From NCBI GenBank assembly GCA_029266295.1, contig JAQSXD010000030.1, positions 1-15,454 of the forward strand: a stretch of 15,454 nucleotides of DNA. Direction: 5' to 3'. The position numbers and the translations under genes were made by a program. How positions within the stretch are numbered: the first letter of the stretch is position 1; each line of letters opens with the position of its first letter. Shown here piece by piece: positions 5,916 to 14,488 of the stretch. The notes beneath the pieces are model-generated. The model worked only from the letters and a program-made list of their open reading frames with translations. It had not been told where the DNA came from and ran no database searches. Source of the stretch: Bacillota bacterium. GTDB lineage: Bacteria > Bacillota > Clostridia > Peptostreptococcales > Anaerovoracaceae.

Positions 5916-8759
5916 ATGACGAAAAATATTGTTGTGAAAGGTGCCAACGAGCACAATTTGAAAAATATAGATGTGGTGATCCCAAGGGACAAGATGGTAG
6001 TCCTTACCGGACTGAGCGGTTCGGGGAAGTCGTCCCTGGCATTTGATACCATCTATGCAGAGGGACAGAGAAGATATGTAGAAAGTCTGTCTTCCTATGC
6101 GAGACAGTTCCTTGGACAGATGGAAAAACCTGATGTGGAATATATCGAGGGCTTATCCCCCGCAATTTCCATTGACCAGAAAACCACCAGCAAGAATCCC
6201 CGTTCTACCGTAGGTACGGTGACTGAAATTCACGACTACCTGAGGTTGATGTATGCGAGAATCGGAGTGCCTCATTGTCCAGTATGCGGCAAGGAAATTG
6301 CCAGCCAGTCCGTGGACCAGATCGTAGATAGTCTGATGGGCTATCCAGAGGGAGCAAGGATCACAGTGCTGGCACCGGTCATCAGAGAACGGAAAGGTGA
6401 GCATGAAAAAATTCTCGAAAGAATTAGAAAAGAAGGCTTTACCAGAGTGCGGGTGGATGGAGAAATCCTCTCCCTCAGCGAGGAGCCGATCAAGCTGGAA
6501 AAAACCTATAAACATACCATTGAAATCGTGATCGACCGCATTGTGGTCAAGGAAGGCAGCGAAGGAAGGCTTGCAGAGTCCATCGAACTGGCGCTGAGCC
6601 ATGGAGAAGGGCTTGTGATCGGCTTGGTACAAAAGGATGCGGCCGCAGAAGGGGAAGACCGGCTTTACAGCACGAAGCTAGCCTGCCCGGATCACGGAAT
6701 CAGCATTGAAGAATTGGAACCAAGGATGTTCTCCTTCAATAGTCCCTTTGGCGCTTGCCCATCCTGTAACGGCCTGGGATTTATTCAGAAAATTGATCCG
6801 GATTTGATTATATCAGATAAGAATTTGAGCATAGATGAAGGCGCGCTGGGAGATGTTTTTTCCTCCATGGAATTCGGAACCTTCTACCGCCAGATGATTG
6901 AGGCACTTGCCAAGGATCACAGCGTGGACCTTTCCACTCCTTACAGCAAACTGCCTGCAAAATTCAAGAACGAACTCCTGTATGGCACCAAAGGAAGAAA
7001 CCTTCAGTATTTCTATGAGAGCAGAAGCAACGGTTCCCAATCCTACCGAAACCATCCCTTTGAAGGCGTGATCAACAATCTGGAACGACGGTATCAGGAG
7101 ACCAACTCCGAGTATATCAAGGAAAAGATGGAGCAGTACATGAGTATGATTCCATGTGATGTCTGCCTGGGTAAGAGACTGAAGCCGGAGGTTCTTGCGG
7201 TTACTGTTGCGGGAAAAAACATCGCTGAGCTGTCGGAGCTTTCCATTCGGGAAGCGTTGAAGTTTGTTAAAAGCTTCAAGCTCAGCACGAAGGACGAGAT
7301 CATTGCCCAGCAGATCGTTAAGGAAATAAAAGCACGGCTCAGCTTTCTCATCGATGTAGGGCTGGATTATCTGTCCCTGTCCCGTTCCTCAGGAACCTTG
7401 TCCGGGGGAGAGTCCCAGCGAATTCGTCTGGCAACCCAAATCGGCTCCAGCCTCGTAGGAGTCCTTTACATTCTGGATGAGCCAAGCATCGGCTTGCATC
7501 AGAAGGATAATGAGAAGCTACTAAAGACCTTGAGGAATCTCACCGATCTGGGCAATACGCTGATTATCGTTGAACATGACGAGGACACCATGTTTGCGGC
7601 GGATCATATCATCGACATCGGACCCGGTGCCGGGATTCACGGCGGTGAGGTCATCGCGGAAGGCGATGTGAACGCCATCATGGCCTGCAAGGAGTCCATT
7701 ACGGGACAGTACCTCACCGGAGAAAAGAAAATTGAGGTGCCTGAGGTCAGAAGACCGGGCAACGGCAAATCGATCAAAGTGATCGGCGCTACGGAAAACA
7801 ATCTGCAAAATGTTGATGCCAGTTTTCCTTTGGGGAAATTCGTCTGCGTTACCGGTGTTTCCGGTTCCGGCAAGAGCAGCCTGGTCAATGAAATCTTATA
7901 TAAAACCCTTGCATCGGAAATTAACCGCGCAAAGACAAAGCCAGGTAAATGCCAAGAGATTGAAGGAATCGAACATATCGACAAGGTTATTGACATCGAC
8001 CAGTCTCCTATCGGACGCACCCCCAGATCAAATCCGGCGACTTACACCGGCGTTTTCACCCATATCCGTGATTTATTCTCTCAGCTGCCCGAGGCCAAGC
8101 TCAGAGGCTATAGCAAAGGAAGATTCAGCTTCAATGTGAAGGGCGGGCGCTGCGAAGCCTGCAGCGGAGACGGGATCATAAAGATAGAGATGCACTTCTT
8201 GCCGGATGTCTATGTTCCCTGTGAAGTTTGCAAGGGAAAACGGTATAATCGTGAGACTCTGGAAGTAAAATACAAAGGAAAAAGCATCTTTGACGTTTTG
8301 GATATGAATGTTACCGAAGCACTGGAGTTCTTTAAACATATTCCGCCGATCCAGAGACAGCTGGAAACATTGGAAGAAGTGGGGCTGGGCTATATCAAAC
8401 TGGGACAGCCATCAACTCAGCTGTCGGGGGGCGAAGCCCAGAGAATTAAGCTTGCCTCCGAGCTTTCCAAGCGGAGTACGGGAAAAACTATGTATATCCT
8501 GGACGAGCCTACCACAGGGCTGCACTTTGCCGATGTGGACAAACTGATTCAGGTACTGAACCGTCTGGTTGACGCAGGAAATTCCGTTGTGGTCATTGAG
8601 CATAATTTGGATGTCATCAAGACTTCAGATCATATTATCGATCTTGGGCCCGACGGTGGTGACCGGGGCGGCATGATCATTGGAGAAGGAAGTCCAGAAG
8701 ACATCGCGCAAATTGAAAACTCTTACACAGGAGAATTTTTAAAAAAGGTTTTACGATAG
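5916..8759 (+). CDS. uvrA: Excinuclease ABC subunit A
   Basis: UvrA is the dimeric, DNA-binding ATPase that scans for lesions and delivers UvrB. Two ABC ATPase halves are visible. The first has GLSGSGKS at 32-39, LSGGESQR at 495 and ILDEPSIGLH at 519. The second has GVSGSGKSS in mid-protein, LSGGEAQR at 836 and ILDEPTTGLH at 861. Zinc-binding cysteines pair as C121/C124 with C414/C417, and as C746/C749 with C769/C772 (the C-terminal zinc finger). A third site reads C257, H260, C281, C284, with His at a position that is usually Cys. Length 947 is typical. ATG 5916 has GGAGG 5 nt upstream. Translated from the same message as uvrB. Confidence 0.98.
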   Translation: MTKNIVVKGANEHNLKNIDVVIPRDKMVVLTGLSGSGKSSLAFDTIYAEGQRRYVESLSSYARQFLGQMEKPDVEYIEGLSPAISIDQKTTSKNPRSTVGTVTEIHDYLRLMYARIGVPHCPVCGKEIASQSVDQIVDSLMGYPEGARITVLAPVIRERKGEHEKILERIRKEGFTRVRVDGEILSLSEEPIKLEKTYKHTIEIVIDRIVVKEGSEGRLAESIELALSHGEGLVIGLVQKDAAAEGEDRLYSTKLACPDHGISIEELEPRMFSFNSPFGACPSCNGLGFIQKIDPDLIISDKNLSIDEGALGDVFSSMEFGTFYRQMIEALAKDHSVDLSTPYSKLPAKFKNELLYGTKGRNLQYFYESRSNGSQSYRNHPFEGVINNLERRYQETNSEYIKEKMEQYMSMIPCDVCLGKRLKPEVLAVTVAGKNIAELSELSIREALKFVKSFKLSTKDEIIAQQIVKEIKARLSFLIDVGLDYLSLSRSSGTLSGGESQRIRLATQIGSSLVGVLYILDEPSIGLHQKDNEKLLKTLRNLTDLGNTLIIVEHDEDTMFAADHIIDIGPGAGIHGGEVIAEGDVNAIMACKESITGQYLTGEKKIEVPEVRRPGNGKSIKVIGATENNLQNVDASFPLGKFVCVTGVSGSGKSSLVNEILYKTLASEINRAKTKPGKCQEIEGIEHIDKVIDIDQSPIGRTPRSNPATYTGVFTHIRDLFSQLPEAKLRGYSKGRFSFNVKGGRCEACSGDGIIKIEMHFLPDVYVPCEVCKGKRYNRETLEVKYKGKSIFDVLDMNVTEALEFFKHIPPIQRQLETLEEVGLGYIKLGQPSTQLSGGEAQRIKLASELSKRSTGKTMYILDEPTTGLHFADVDKLIQVLNRLVDAGNSVVVIEHNLDVIKTSDHIIDLGPDGGDRGGMIIGEGSPEDIAQIENSYTGEFLKKVLR

Positions 8760-8766
8760 AACACTT

Positions 8767-8795
8767 TTGTGATAAAATACAATATTAATTACAAT
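8767..8795 (+). promoter_or_regulatory. Likely promoter for the EamA-pncB pair
   Basis: TTGTGA (8767-8772) and TACAAT (8790-8795) are 17 nt apart in the only A/T-rich gap between uvrA and the next gene. There is no terminator after uvrA, so this promoter would add to read-through from the SOS operon rather than replace it. Confidence 0.5.
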
Positions 8796-8824
8796 AGCAT
8801 CGATAGTGAATCGGTGGTGAAAGA

Positions 8825-9730
8825 TTGAAGCAACGAAAGACCATGTACCTTTTGATGACCTTGCTCATGTTTGCGTGGGGATTAGAATATATCTTTGCAA
8901 AACAAGCACTGGACGTCATGGAGTCGCTAACACTTGTATTTTTTAAATACAGCATCGGGTTTATCGTCGTGCTGTTAATTAAACTAAAGATGGAAGGTAG
9001 GAAGCTTTTTCAGAAGAAAGATATTCCCCTCTTCCTTCTTTGTGCTATCTTCGGAGAAGTCGGGTATTTTTATCTGGAATATACGGCAATGGATTTTCTC
9101 CCGGTATCACTCATCACCATTGTATTAGCCTTTGTTCCCGCTCTTTCTATTCTCATTGAGCGGGTGATTTATAAAAGGAAACCGACAAAGAAGATGAACC
9201 TTGGCATTCTCTTCTGTATCGCTGGGATCATCCTGGTCATTGGTGTGGATTACCGCATCCTGCTCCAGGGCAGAATACTGGGATATTTGTTGGCTTTTGG
9301 CGCGGTGTTCAGCTGGAACCTTTATAACTTCCTGACCGCGTCGCTACATGAACGTTATGGGAGCGTAACCCTGACCTTGAACCAGCTGATTTGCTCGATT
9401 CTGTTGGTCTGGCCATATGCGCTGACCCATCTGCCCGATCCGGGTACTGTTTCCATGGAAGTCGTGGGCGGTATCCTGTATCTGGGAACCCTGAGCACCG
9501 GGATTGGATTTATTATTCAAGTAAGGTCATTACATATTCTGGGCCCGACAGTGACAGCAATATTTTCCAACTTCCTGCCGGTTACAACGACCCTTTTTGG
9601 TTGGCTGATTTTGAAGGAGACCATCTCGCCTGTCCAAATGCTGGGAGGAGCAATCGTAATTGCTGCAGGATACATCGTAATAAAGGAAAAAGGACGAGCG
9701 GAGGAGTTTACCGATGATAGAGAATCATAA
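8825..9730 (+). CDS. EamA/DMT-family membrane transporter
   Basis: A 301-residue membrane protein with about ten hydrophobic helices in two repeated halves (roughly residues 7-140 and 150-288), the layout of the drug/metabolite transporter superfamily. The first helix carries WGLEYIFAKQAL, and the second repeat ends with GWLILKETISPVQMLGGAIV, both typical EamA positions. The tail after residue 288 is short and charged. Substrates in this family cannot be read from sequence and range from amino acids to nucleosides and cofactors. The start is TTG at 8825 with GGTGG 7 nt upstream. The 3' end overlaps the start of the nicotinate phosphoribosyltransferase gene by 17 bp, which suggests translational coupling and raises the possibility of nicotinate or related pyridine transport; this is inference only. 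Confidence 0.88.
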   Translation: MKQRKTMYLLMTLLMFAWGLEYIFAKQALDVMESLTLVFFKYSIGFIVVLLIKLKMEGRKLFQKKDIPLFLLCAIFGEVGYFYLEYTAMDFLPVSLITIVLAFVPALSILIERVIYKRKPTKKMNLGILFCIAGIILVIGVDYRILLQGRILGYLLAFGAVFSWNLYNFLTASLHERYGSVTLTLNQLICSILLVWPYALTHLPDPGTVSMEVVGGILYLGTLSTGIGFIIQVRSLHILGPTVTAIFSNFLPVTTTLFGWLILKETISPVQMLGGAIVIAAGYIVIKEKGRAEEFTDDRES

Positions 9731-11144
9731 TATGACCTTGCTGACTGATTTTTATGAACTGACTATGGCCAATGGCTATTTCGAAACCGGCATGGCCGAC
9801 GATATAGCATTTTTCGATCTGTTTTTCAGAAAGATTCCTGATGGGGGAGGCTTTGCCATTATGGCAGGGCTGGATCAGCTGATCGGATATCTCAAAAACC
9901 TCAATTTTGATGAGCGGGACATGGAATATTTGAGAGAGAAGGATATGTTCAGTGAAGGATTTCTGAACTATTTGAAAGACTTTAAATTTGAATGTGATGT
10001 CTGGGCAGTCCCTGAAGGAACTCCTGTATTCCCGGGAGAACCGTTGGTAACCGTAAGGGGACCTGTGATCCAGGCTCAATTTATAGAAACCATTATGCTT
10101 TTGGCAATCAATCATCAGAGCTTGATTGCAACAAAAGCAAACCGCATTGTGCGGGCGGCCCAGGGCCGTAGTGTCATGGAATTCGGTACGAGGAGAGCCC
10201 ACGGAGGCTCCGGTGCGGTTCACGGTGCAAGAGCAGCTTATATCGGCGGTTGTATCGGTACAGCCTGCGCTGTTGCAGAGCGGGATTTTAAGGTTCCTGC
10301 CATGGGAACCATGGCGCACAGCTGGGTTCAGATGTTCCCCAGCGAATATGAGTCCTTTAAAGCGTATGCGGAAGTTTATCCTGACAATTGTATTCTTTTG
10401 GTGGATACCTATAATGTGCTGAAATCAGGAATTCCCAACGCAATCAAAGTATTTAAGGAAATGAAGCCTCAAAAGATGGGTATTCGAATCGACAGCGGAG
10501 ATGTGACTTATCTTACCAAAAAGGCGAGAGCAATGCTGGATAAGGCGGGCCTCAAGGAATGTTCCATTGTGGTTTCCAACTCCCTTGACGAGTATATCAT
10601 CAGAGACGTGATCGGTCAGGGTGCCTGCATCGATTCCTTCGGCGTAGGAGAACGGTTGATTACCTCAAAATCAGAGCCGGTATTCGGCGGAGTCTACAAG
10701 CTTGCAGCGCTGGAAAAGGACGGAGTCCTTGTTCCTAAGATGAAGATCAGCGAGAATGTTGAGAAGATTACCGACCCCGGATTTAAGACGGTGTATCGTC
10801 TGTTTGATAAAGATACAGATAAGGCCATCGCTGACGTGATCACCCTTGATCACGAAAACATTCCAGAGGGAAGCGAGTATGAAATCTTTGATCCCAAGGT
10901 AATATGGAAGCGAAAAAAGGTGTCCAACTTCTATGCCAAAAATCTGAGAGTCCCCATTTTTCTAAAAGGCGTTTGTGTCTATGAATCACCTGATATTGAT
11001 AACATCAGAGATTACTGCAAGGAGCAGATCGACACCCTTTGGGAAGAGATTCTTCGTTTTGAAAATCCACACGAGTATTATGTCGACCTATCAAAGGATT
11101 TGTGGGAGCTGAAGACAAAGCTTATTGAAGAGTACCAGAAATAG
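9714..11144 (+). CDS. pncB: Nicotinate phosphoribosyltransferase
   Basis: Joins nicotinate to phosphoribosyl pyrophosphate, using ATP, to make nicotinate mononucleotide in the Preiss-Handler route of NAD salvage. Recognisable blocks are TDFYELTMANGYF at the N-terminus, FFDLFFRKIPDGGGFAIMAG near residue 33, EFGTRRAHGG near 157, GTMAHSWVQ with conserved His202, DTYNVLKSGIPNAI near 232, and GIRIDSGDVTYL, the phosphate-binding part of the barrel. The 476-residue length matches the longer Firmicutes form rather than the roughly 400-residue enteric form. ATG 9714 has GGAGGAG 7 nt upstream, inside the end of the transporter gene. The next gene, ilvE, starts 87 bp later with no clear promoter between, so a longer shared transcript is possible. 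Confidence 0.95.
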   Translation: MIENHNMTLLTDFYELTMANGYFETGMADDIAFFDLFFRKIPDGGGFAIMAGLDQLIGYLKNLNFDERDMEYLREKDMFSEGFLNYLKDFKFECDVWAVPEGTPVFPGEPLVTVRGPVIQAQFIETIMLLAINHQSLIATKANRIVRAAQGRSVMEFGTRRAHGGSGAVHGARAAYIGGCIGTACAVAERDFKVPAMGTMAHSWVQMFPSEYESFKAYAEVYPDNCILLVDTYNVLKSGIPNAIKVFKEMKPQKMGIRIDSGDVTYLTKKARAMLDKAGLKECSIVVSNSLDEYIIRDVIGQGACIDSFGVGERLITSKSEPVFGGVYKLAALEKDGVLVPKMKISENVEKITDPGFKTVYRLFDKDTDKAIADVITLDHENIPEGSEYEIFDPKVIWKRKKVSNFYAKNLRVPIFLKGVCVYESPDIDNIRDYCKEQIDTLWEEILRFENPHEYYVDLSKDLWELKTKLIEEYQK

Positions 11145-11186
11145 GAGAACATCAGATTTATATATAGAAGACGAACTATGTAAGCA

Positions 11187-11205
11187 ATCAGGTGCATAGC
11201 CTGAT
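11187..11205 (+). other. Small hairpin between pncB and ilvE
   Basis: ATCAGG and CCTGAT (6-bp arms, 7-nt loop) stand in the 87-bp gap before ilvE. No T run follows, so it is not an intrinsic terminator. No T-box specifier or AGGGTGG motif is present. Confidence 0.3.
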
Positions 11206-11231
11206 CAGATAGAAAAGGATGGGTGATTGAA

Positions 11232-12299
11232 ATGAACTACGAATTTAAAGTAACCAAAACGCTATCTCCAAAGCAGAAGCCGGACCCGGACACGCTGGAA
11301 TTCGGAAAAGTCTTTTCCGACCACATGTTTGTCATGAATTATACCGAGGGTAAAGGCTGGCATGACGGCAGAGTTGTGCCGTATGCACCGATTACTTTGG
11401 ATCCGGCGGCGGCGGTGCTTCATTACGCCCAGGAAATGTTTGAAGGACTCAAGGCCTATAAAACAAAGGAAGGAAAAATCCTTCTGTTCCGTCCGGATAT
11501 GAATGCCAAAAGAACAACCAAGACAAACGACAGAATCTGTATTCCGGCTCTTGATGAAGAGCTTTTCGTAGAAGCCATCAAAGCAGTGGTCCGTGTGGAC
11601 GCTGACTGGGTGCCGGAAAAAGAAGGAACGTCTCTTTATATCAGACCCTTTATCATTGCTACCGAGCCATTCCTGGGTGTCCGGTCAGCCAAAGAGTACC
11701 TGTTTATGGTAATTCTTTCTCCTGTTGGAGCCTATTATAAAGGCGGCCTTGCTCCCACTAAGATCTTTGTTGAAGATGAGTACGTGAGAGCTGCCCACGG
11801 CGGAACAGGCTACAGCAAGATCGGCGGAAACTATGTCGCCGGCCTCAAATCACAGGAGAAAGCCCATGACAAGGGATACTCTCAGGTACTTTGGCTAGAC
11901 GGTACAGAACGAAAGTACGTAGAGGAAATCGGTACCTCCAATGCCTTTTTCGTGATAGACGGTGAGGTGATCACAGCGCCGCTGGAAGGCACCATTCTTC
12001 CCGGTATTACGAGAGATTCCGTCATTCATCTTCTGAAGGATTGGGGCATTACAGTCTCAGAGAGAAGGCTTACCATCGACGAAGTATACGAAGCCTACGA
12101 CAGCGGCAAGCTGTCCGAGGTATTTGCATCGGGAACCGCTGCGGTGATTTCTCCGGTGGGAGAACTTTGCTGGAAGGATCGGAAAATCCTGATTCATGAC
12201 GGTGAAATCGGAGAACTTTCTCAGAAACTCTACGATGTGCTTTCTGGGATACAGCTTGGAAATGTTGCGGATCAATTCGGATGGACAGTTGAAGTTTAG
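11232..12299 (+). CDS. ilvE: Branched-chain amino acid aminotransferase
   Basis: Transfers the amino group between glutamate and the 2-oxo acids of valine, leucine and isoleucine, the last step of their synthesis. This is a class IV PLP enzyme of the BCAT II type: DHMFVMNY, GKGWHDGRVVPY, VLHYAQEMFEGLKAY, SLYIRPFIIATEPFLGV, the PLP lysine at about 196 in GYSKIGGNY, QVLWLDGTERKYVEEIGT, and GTAAVISPVGE are all present and match B. subtilis YbgE-type sequences. ATG 11232 has GGGTGA 5 nt upstream; an in-frame GTG at 11223 would add three residues but has a poorly placed site. The product is 355 residues, normal for the family. It begins an ilvE-ilvB-ilvN-ilvN cluster. Confidence 0.95.
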   Translation: MNYEFKVTKTLSPKQKPDPDTLEFGKVFSDHMFVMNYTEGKGWHDGRVVPYAPITLDPAAAVLHYAQEMFEGLKAYKTKEGKILLFRPDMNAKRTTKTNDRICIPALDEELFVEAIKAVVRVDADWVPEKEGTSLYIRPFIIATEPFLGVRSAKEYLFMVILSPVGAYYKGGLAPTKIFVEDEYVRAAHGGTGYSKIGGNYVAGLKSQEKAHDKGYSQVLWLDGTERKYVEEIGTSNAFFVIDGEVITAPLEGTILPGITRDSVIHLLKDWGITVSERRLTIDEVYEAYDSGKLSEVFASGTAAVISPVGELCWKDRKILIHDGEIGELSQKLYDVLSGIQLGNVADQFGWTVEV

Positions 12300-12347
12300 T
12301 CTGGACCTATAGTGTTCAGCCTCGACAAAGATATAGGAGGCATAAAC

Positions 12348-13964
12348 ATGATAACAGGAGCAGAAGCCATTGTAAGATGTTTGGAGAATGAAGGGGTAGA
12401 GTTTATTTTTGGATACCCCGGGGCAACGGTTTGCCCGCTGTACGATAAATTGACAAAATCATCAATCAAGCACATTTTAGTACGACATGAACAACATGCA
12501 GGACACGAAGCTAGTGGTTATGCTCGCATTAAAAAGAGACCGGGAGTCTGTATGACCACCTCCGGTCCAGGCGCAACCAATCTGATTACTGCACTGGCAA
12601 CAGCCTACATGGACAGCGTGCCTCTCATTGCGTTCACCGGTCAGGTTTCCAGTGAGCTTCTGGGGAGAGATGTCTTTCAGGAAGCGGATATCACCGGTGC
12701 AGCGGAGCCCTTTACCAAGTACAGTTATCTGGTAAAAAACGCTGCAGATCTTCCTCGCATCATCAAGGAGGCGTTTCACATCGCATCCACAGGAAGACCG
12801 GGTCCGGTACTCATCGATATCCCTGTCAATGTTCAGACGGATAAACTCGATTTTTATCAGCCAGGAGCAGTGGAGCTCAGAGGCTATAAGCCTACCATTA
12901 AAGGTCATGCTGGACAGATTAAACGGGTGCTCAGAGCCATCAACAATGCACAGAAGCCTGTGATCTGCGTGGGTGGAGGAATCTTTGCCGCTGAGGGTCA
13001 AAAGGAACTGATGCAATTTAGCGAAAGCATTAATATTCCCGTTGTATCAACCATGATGGGGATCGGGGCCATTCCCACAGTCCATCCGCTCTATATGGGG
13101 ATGCTGGGAATGCACGGAAAATCCATCGCAAATCGTGCCATCAGCGATTCGGATCTGCTGATTATCATCGGCGCAAGAGTTTCCGATCGGGCTGTCCTGC
13201 TGCCGGCTAACGTCAGTAAGAATACAAAAATCGTGCATATTGATATCGATCCGGCAGAAATCGGAAAGAATCTGGATACTATTATCCCTGTAGTAGGGGA
13301 TGCAAAAGAAATTCTAAAGCAGGTTATGGAGGAAGAGCCGGAGAGAAAATCCGATGAATGGACCGGTCTTCTGAAGGCCTCCAGAGAAAAGCTTACCTTG
13401 GATTATGAGCCGAGAAAAGAAGGAATCAATCCAAAGGCATTTGTAAATCTGTTGTCCAGAACGTTGCCCGATGATCATATTTATTGCGCAGACGTAGGCC
13501 AGAACCAGATCTGGTCCGCAGGAAACTGCGAGGTAAGATCCGGACGGTTTTTGACCTCCGGTGGCATGGGAACCATGGGTTACTCCATCCCTGCAGCCAT
13601 TGGAGCGAAGCTCGCTGCTCCGGATAAGGCTGTAGTGGCTGTGTGCGGAGACGGTTCTTTCCAGATGCAGATGATGGAACTGGCTACGATCTGTCAGAAC
13701 AACGTGGATATCAAGATCGTTGTAATGAAGAATAACAAACTGGGATTGGTTAAGGAAATTCAGAAAAATGCCTACAAGAATAATGAAAGTGGAGTTGATC
13801 TTACAGGGAGTCCCGACATTGTGGCTCTTGCCGCGGCTTACGGAATTCCCGGACGAAGCATTGACAGCATGGATGCAGCAGATGAAGCCATTGGCGAGAT
13901 GCTGAGCAATAAAGGGGTATTCCTGCTGGAATGTATCGTAGATGAAAATGAATCATCAATGTAA
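12348..13964 (+). CDS. ilvB: Acetolactate (acetohydroxyacid) synthase, large catalytic subunit
   Basis: Thiamine diphosphate enzyme that condenses two pyruvates to 2-acetolactate (valine and leucine) or pyruvate with 2-oxobutyrate (isoleucine). The N-terminal TPP domain has FGYPGATVCPLYD and the catalytic Glu48 in RHEQHAGHEASGYAR, followed by TSGPGATNLITALA and FQEADI. The TPP/Mg motif starts GDGSF at 434 and ends in NNKLGLVKEIQ near 472. ATG 12348 has AGGAGG 7 nt upstream; an in-frame extension to 12312 has no such site. The product is 538 residues, slightly shorter than the usual 550-575. The position that is normally Trp in LGMVxQWQ is Ile471. Two regulatory subunit genes follow, so this is the biosynthetic type rather than the stand-alone catabolic AlsS. 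Confidence 0.94.
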   Translation: MITGAEAIVRCLENEGVEFIFGYPGATVCPLYDKLTKSSIKHILVRHEQHAGHEASGYARIKKRPGVCMTTSGPGATNLITALATAYMDSVPLIAFTGQVSSELLGRDVFQEADITGAAEPFTKYSYLVKNAADLPRIIKEAFHIASTGRPGPVLIDIPVNVQTDKLDFYQPGAVELRGYKPTIKGHAGQIKRVLRAINNAQKPVICVGGGIFAAEGQKELMQFSESINIPVVSTMMGIGAIPTVHPLYMGMLGMHGKSIANRAISDSDLLIIIGARVSDRAVLLPANVSKNTKIVHIDIDPAEIGKNLDTIIPVVGDAKEILKQVMEEEPERKSDEWTGLLKASREKLTLDYEPRKEGINPKAFVNLLSRTLPDDHIYCADVGQNQIWSAGNCEVRSGRFLTSGGMGTMGYSIPAAIGAKLAAPDKAVVAVCGDGSFQMQMMELATICQNNVDIKIVVMKNNKLGLVKEIQKNAYKNNESGVDLTGSPDIVALAAAYGIPGRSIDSMDAADEAIGEMLSNKGVFLLECIVDENESSM

Positions 13965-14012
13965 TCGTCGATGTAATGTGAGTCCATGCATTATGAAACT
14001 GGAGGATAAATT

Positions 14013-14483
14013 ATGAAGCACGTGTTATCCGCACTGGTAAACAATACCCCGGGTGTGACCAGCAGAGTATCAAGCCTGTTCCGTAGAAGAGGCTACAACA
14101 TTGATTCCTTTATCGGCAGCTCCACGGAGGATGAGCGGTTTTCCAGACTGACCATCGTCGTGCGGGGAGATGATATCGTGATTGCCCAGGTAATCAGCCA
14201 GCTGCAAAAGCTCGAGGATATTATATCTATTGAAGATATCCAGCAGGAAAGCATGATCAGCAAGGTACTCTTGTTTATGAAGGTGAAGGCGGATGTAGGC
14301 GACCGGGTAGGCATGATTGTGGTTGCAAACGCGTGCAATGCCAGGGTGATTGAAATGAGTAAGGATTACTTGATTCTTGAAGCACTGGATTCGGAAGACA
14401 GAATTACCGAGATGATAGAAATTTTCAAGCCATACGGTATTATTGAGTTGGTGAAAACCGGCGTAGTCGCAATGAAGAGGTAA
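14013..14483 (+). CDS. ilvN: Acetolactate synthase small (regulatory) subunit, first copy
   Basis: A 156-residue ACT-domain protein that would activate IlvB and give feedback control by branched-chain amino acids. The N-terminal ACT domain (about 1-75) reads SALVNNTPGVTSRVSSLFRR and RGYNIDSF. The C-terminal half (80-156) has the usual VLLFMKVKA and IELVKTGVVAMKR blocks. Asn11, Gly14 and Asn29, equivalent to effector-site residues of E. coli IlvH, are kept, but the normal Glu10 is Asn and Leu16 is Thr. It is more diverged from standard IlvN than the copy that follows, and no frame damage is seen, so it is probably functional. GGAGG lies 7 nt before ATG. The gap to the second copy is 5 bp. Confidence 0.9.
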   Translation: MKHVLSALVNNTPGVTSRVSSLFRRRGYNIDSFIGSSTEDERFSRLTIVVRGDDIVIAQVISQLQKLEDIISIEDIQQESMISKVLLFMKVKADVGDRVGMIVVANACNARVIEMSKDYLILEALDSEDRITEMIEIFKPYGIIELVKTGVVAMKR

Positions 14484-14488
14484 CGATT

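Noticed and set aside
11145..11231. Possible T-box or attenuator ahead of ilvE
   Set aside because: The gap is too short for a T-box, has no AGGGTGG antiterminator motif and no terminator; only a 6-bp hairpin is present.
14013..14483. First ilvN copy as a decaying pseudogene
   Set aside because: The frame is intact and full length, has a good ribosome binding site and keeps the conserved ACT-domain glycine and asparagines.
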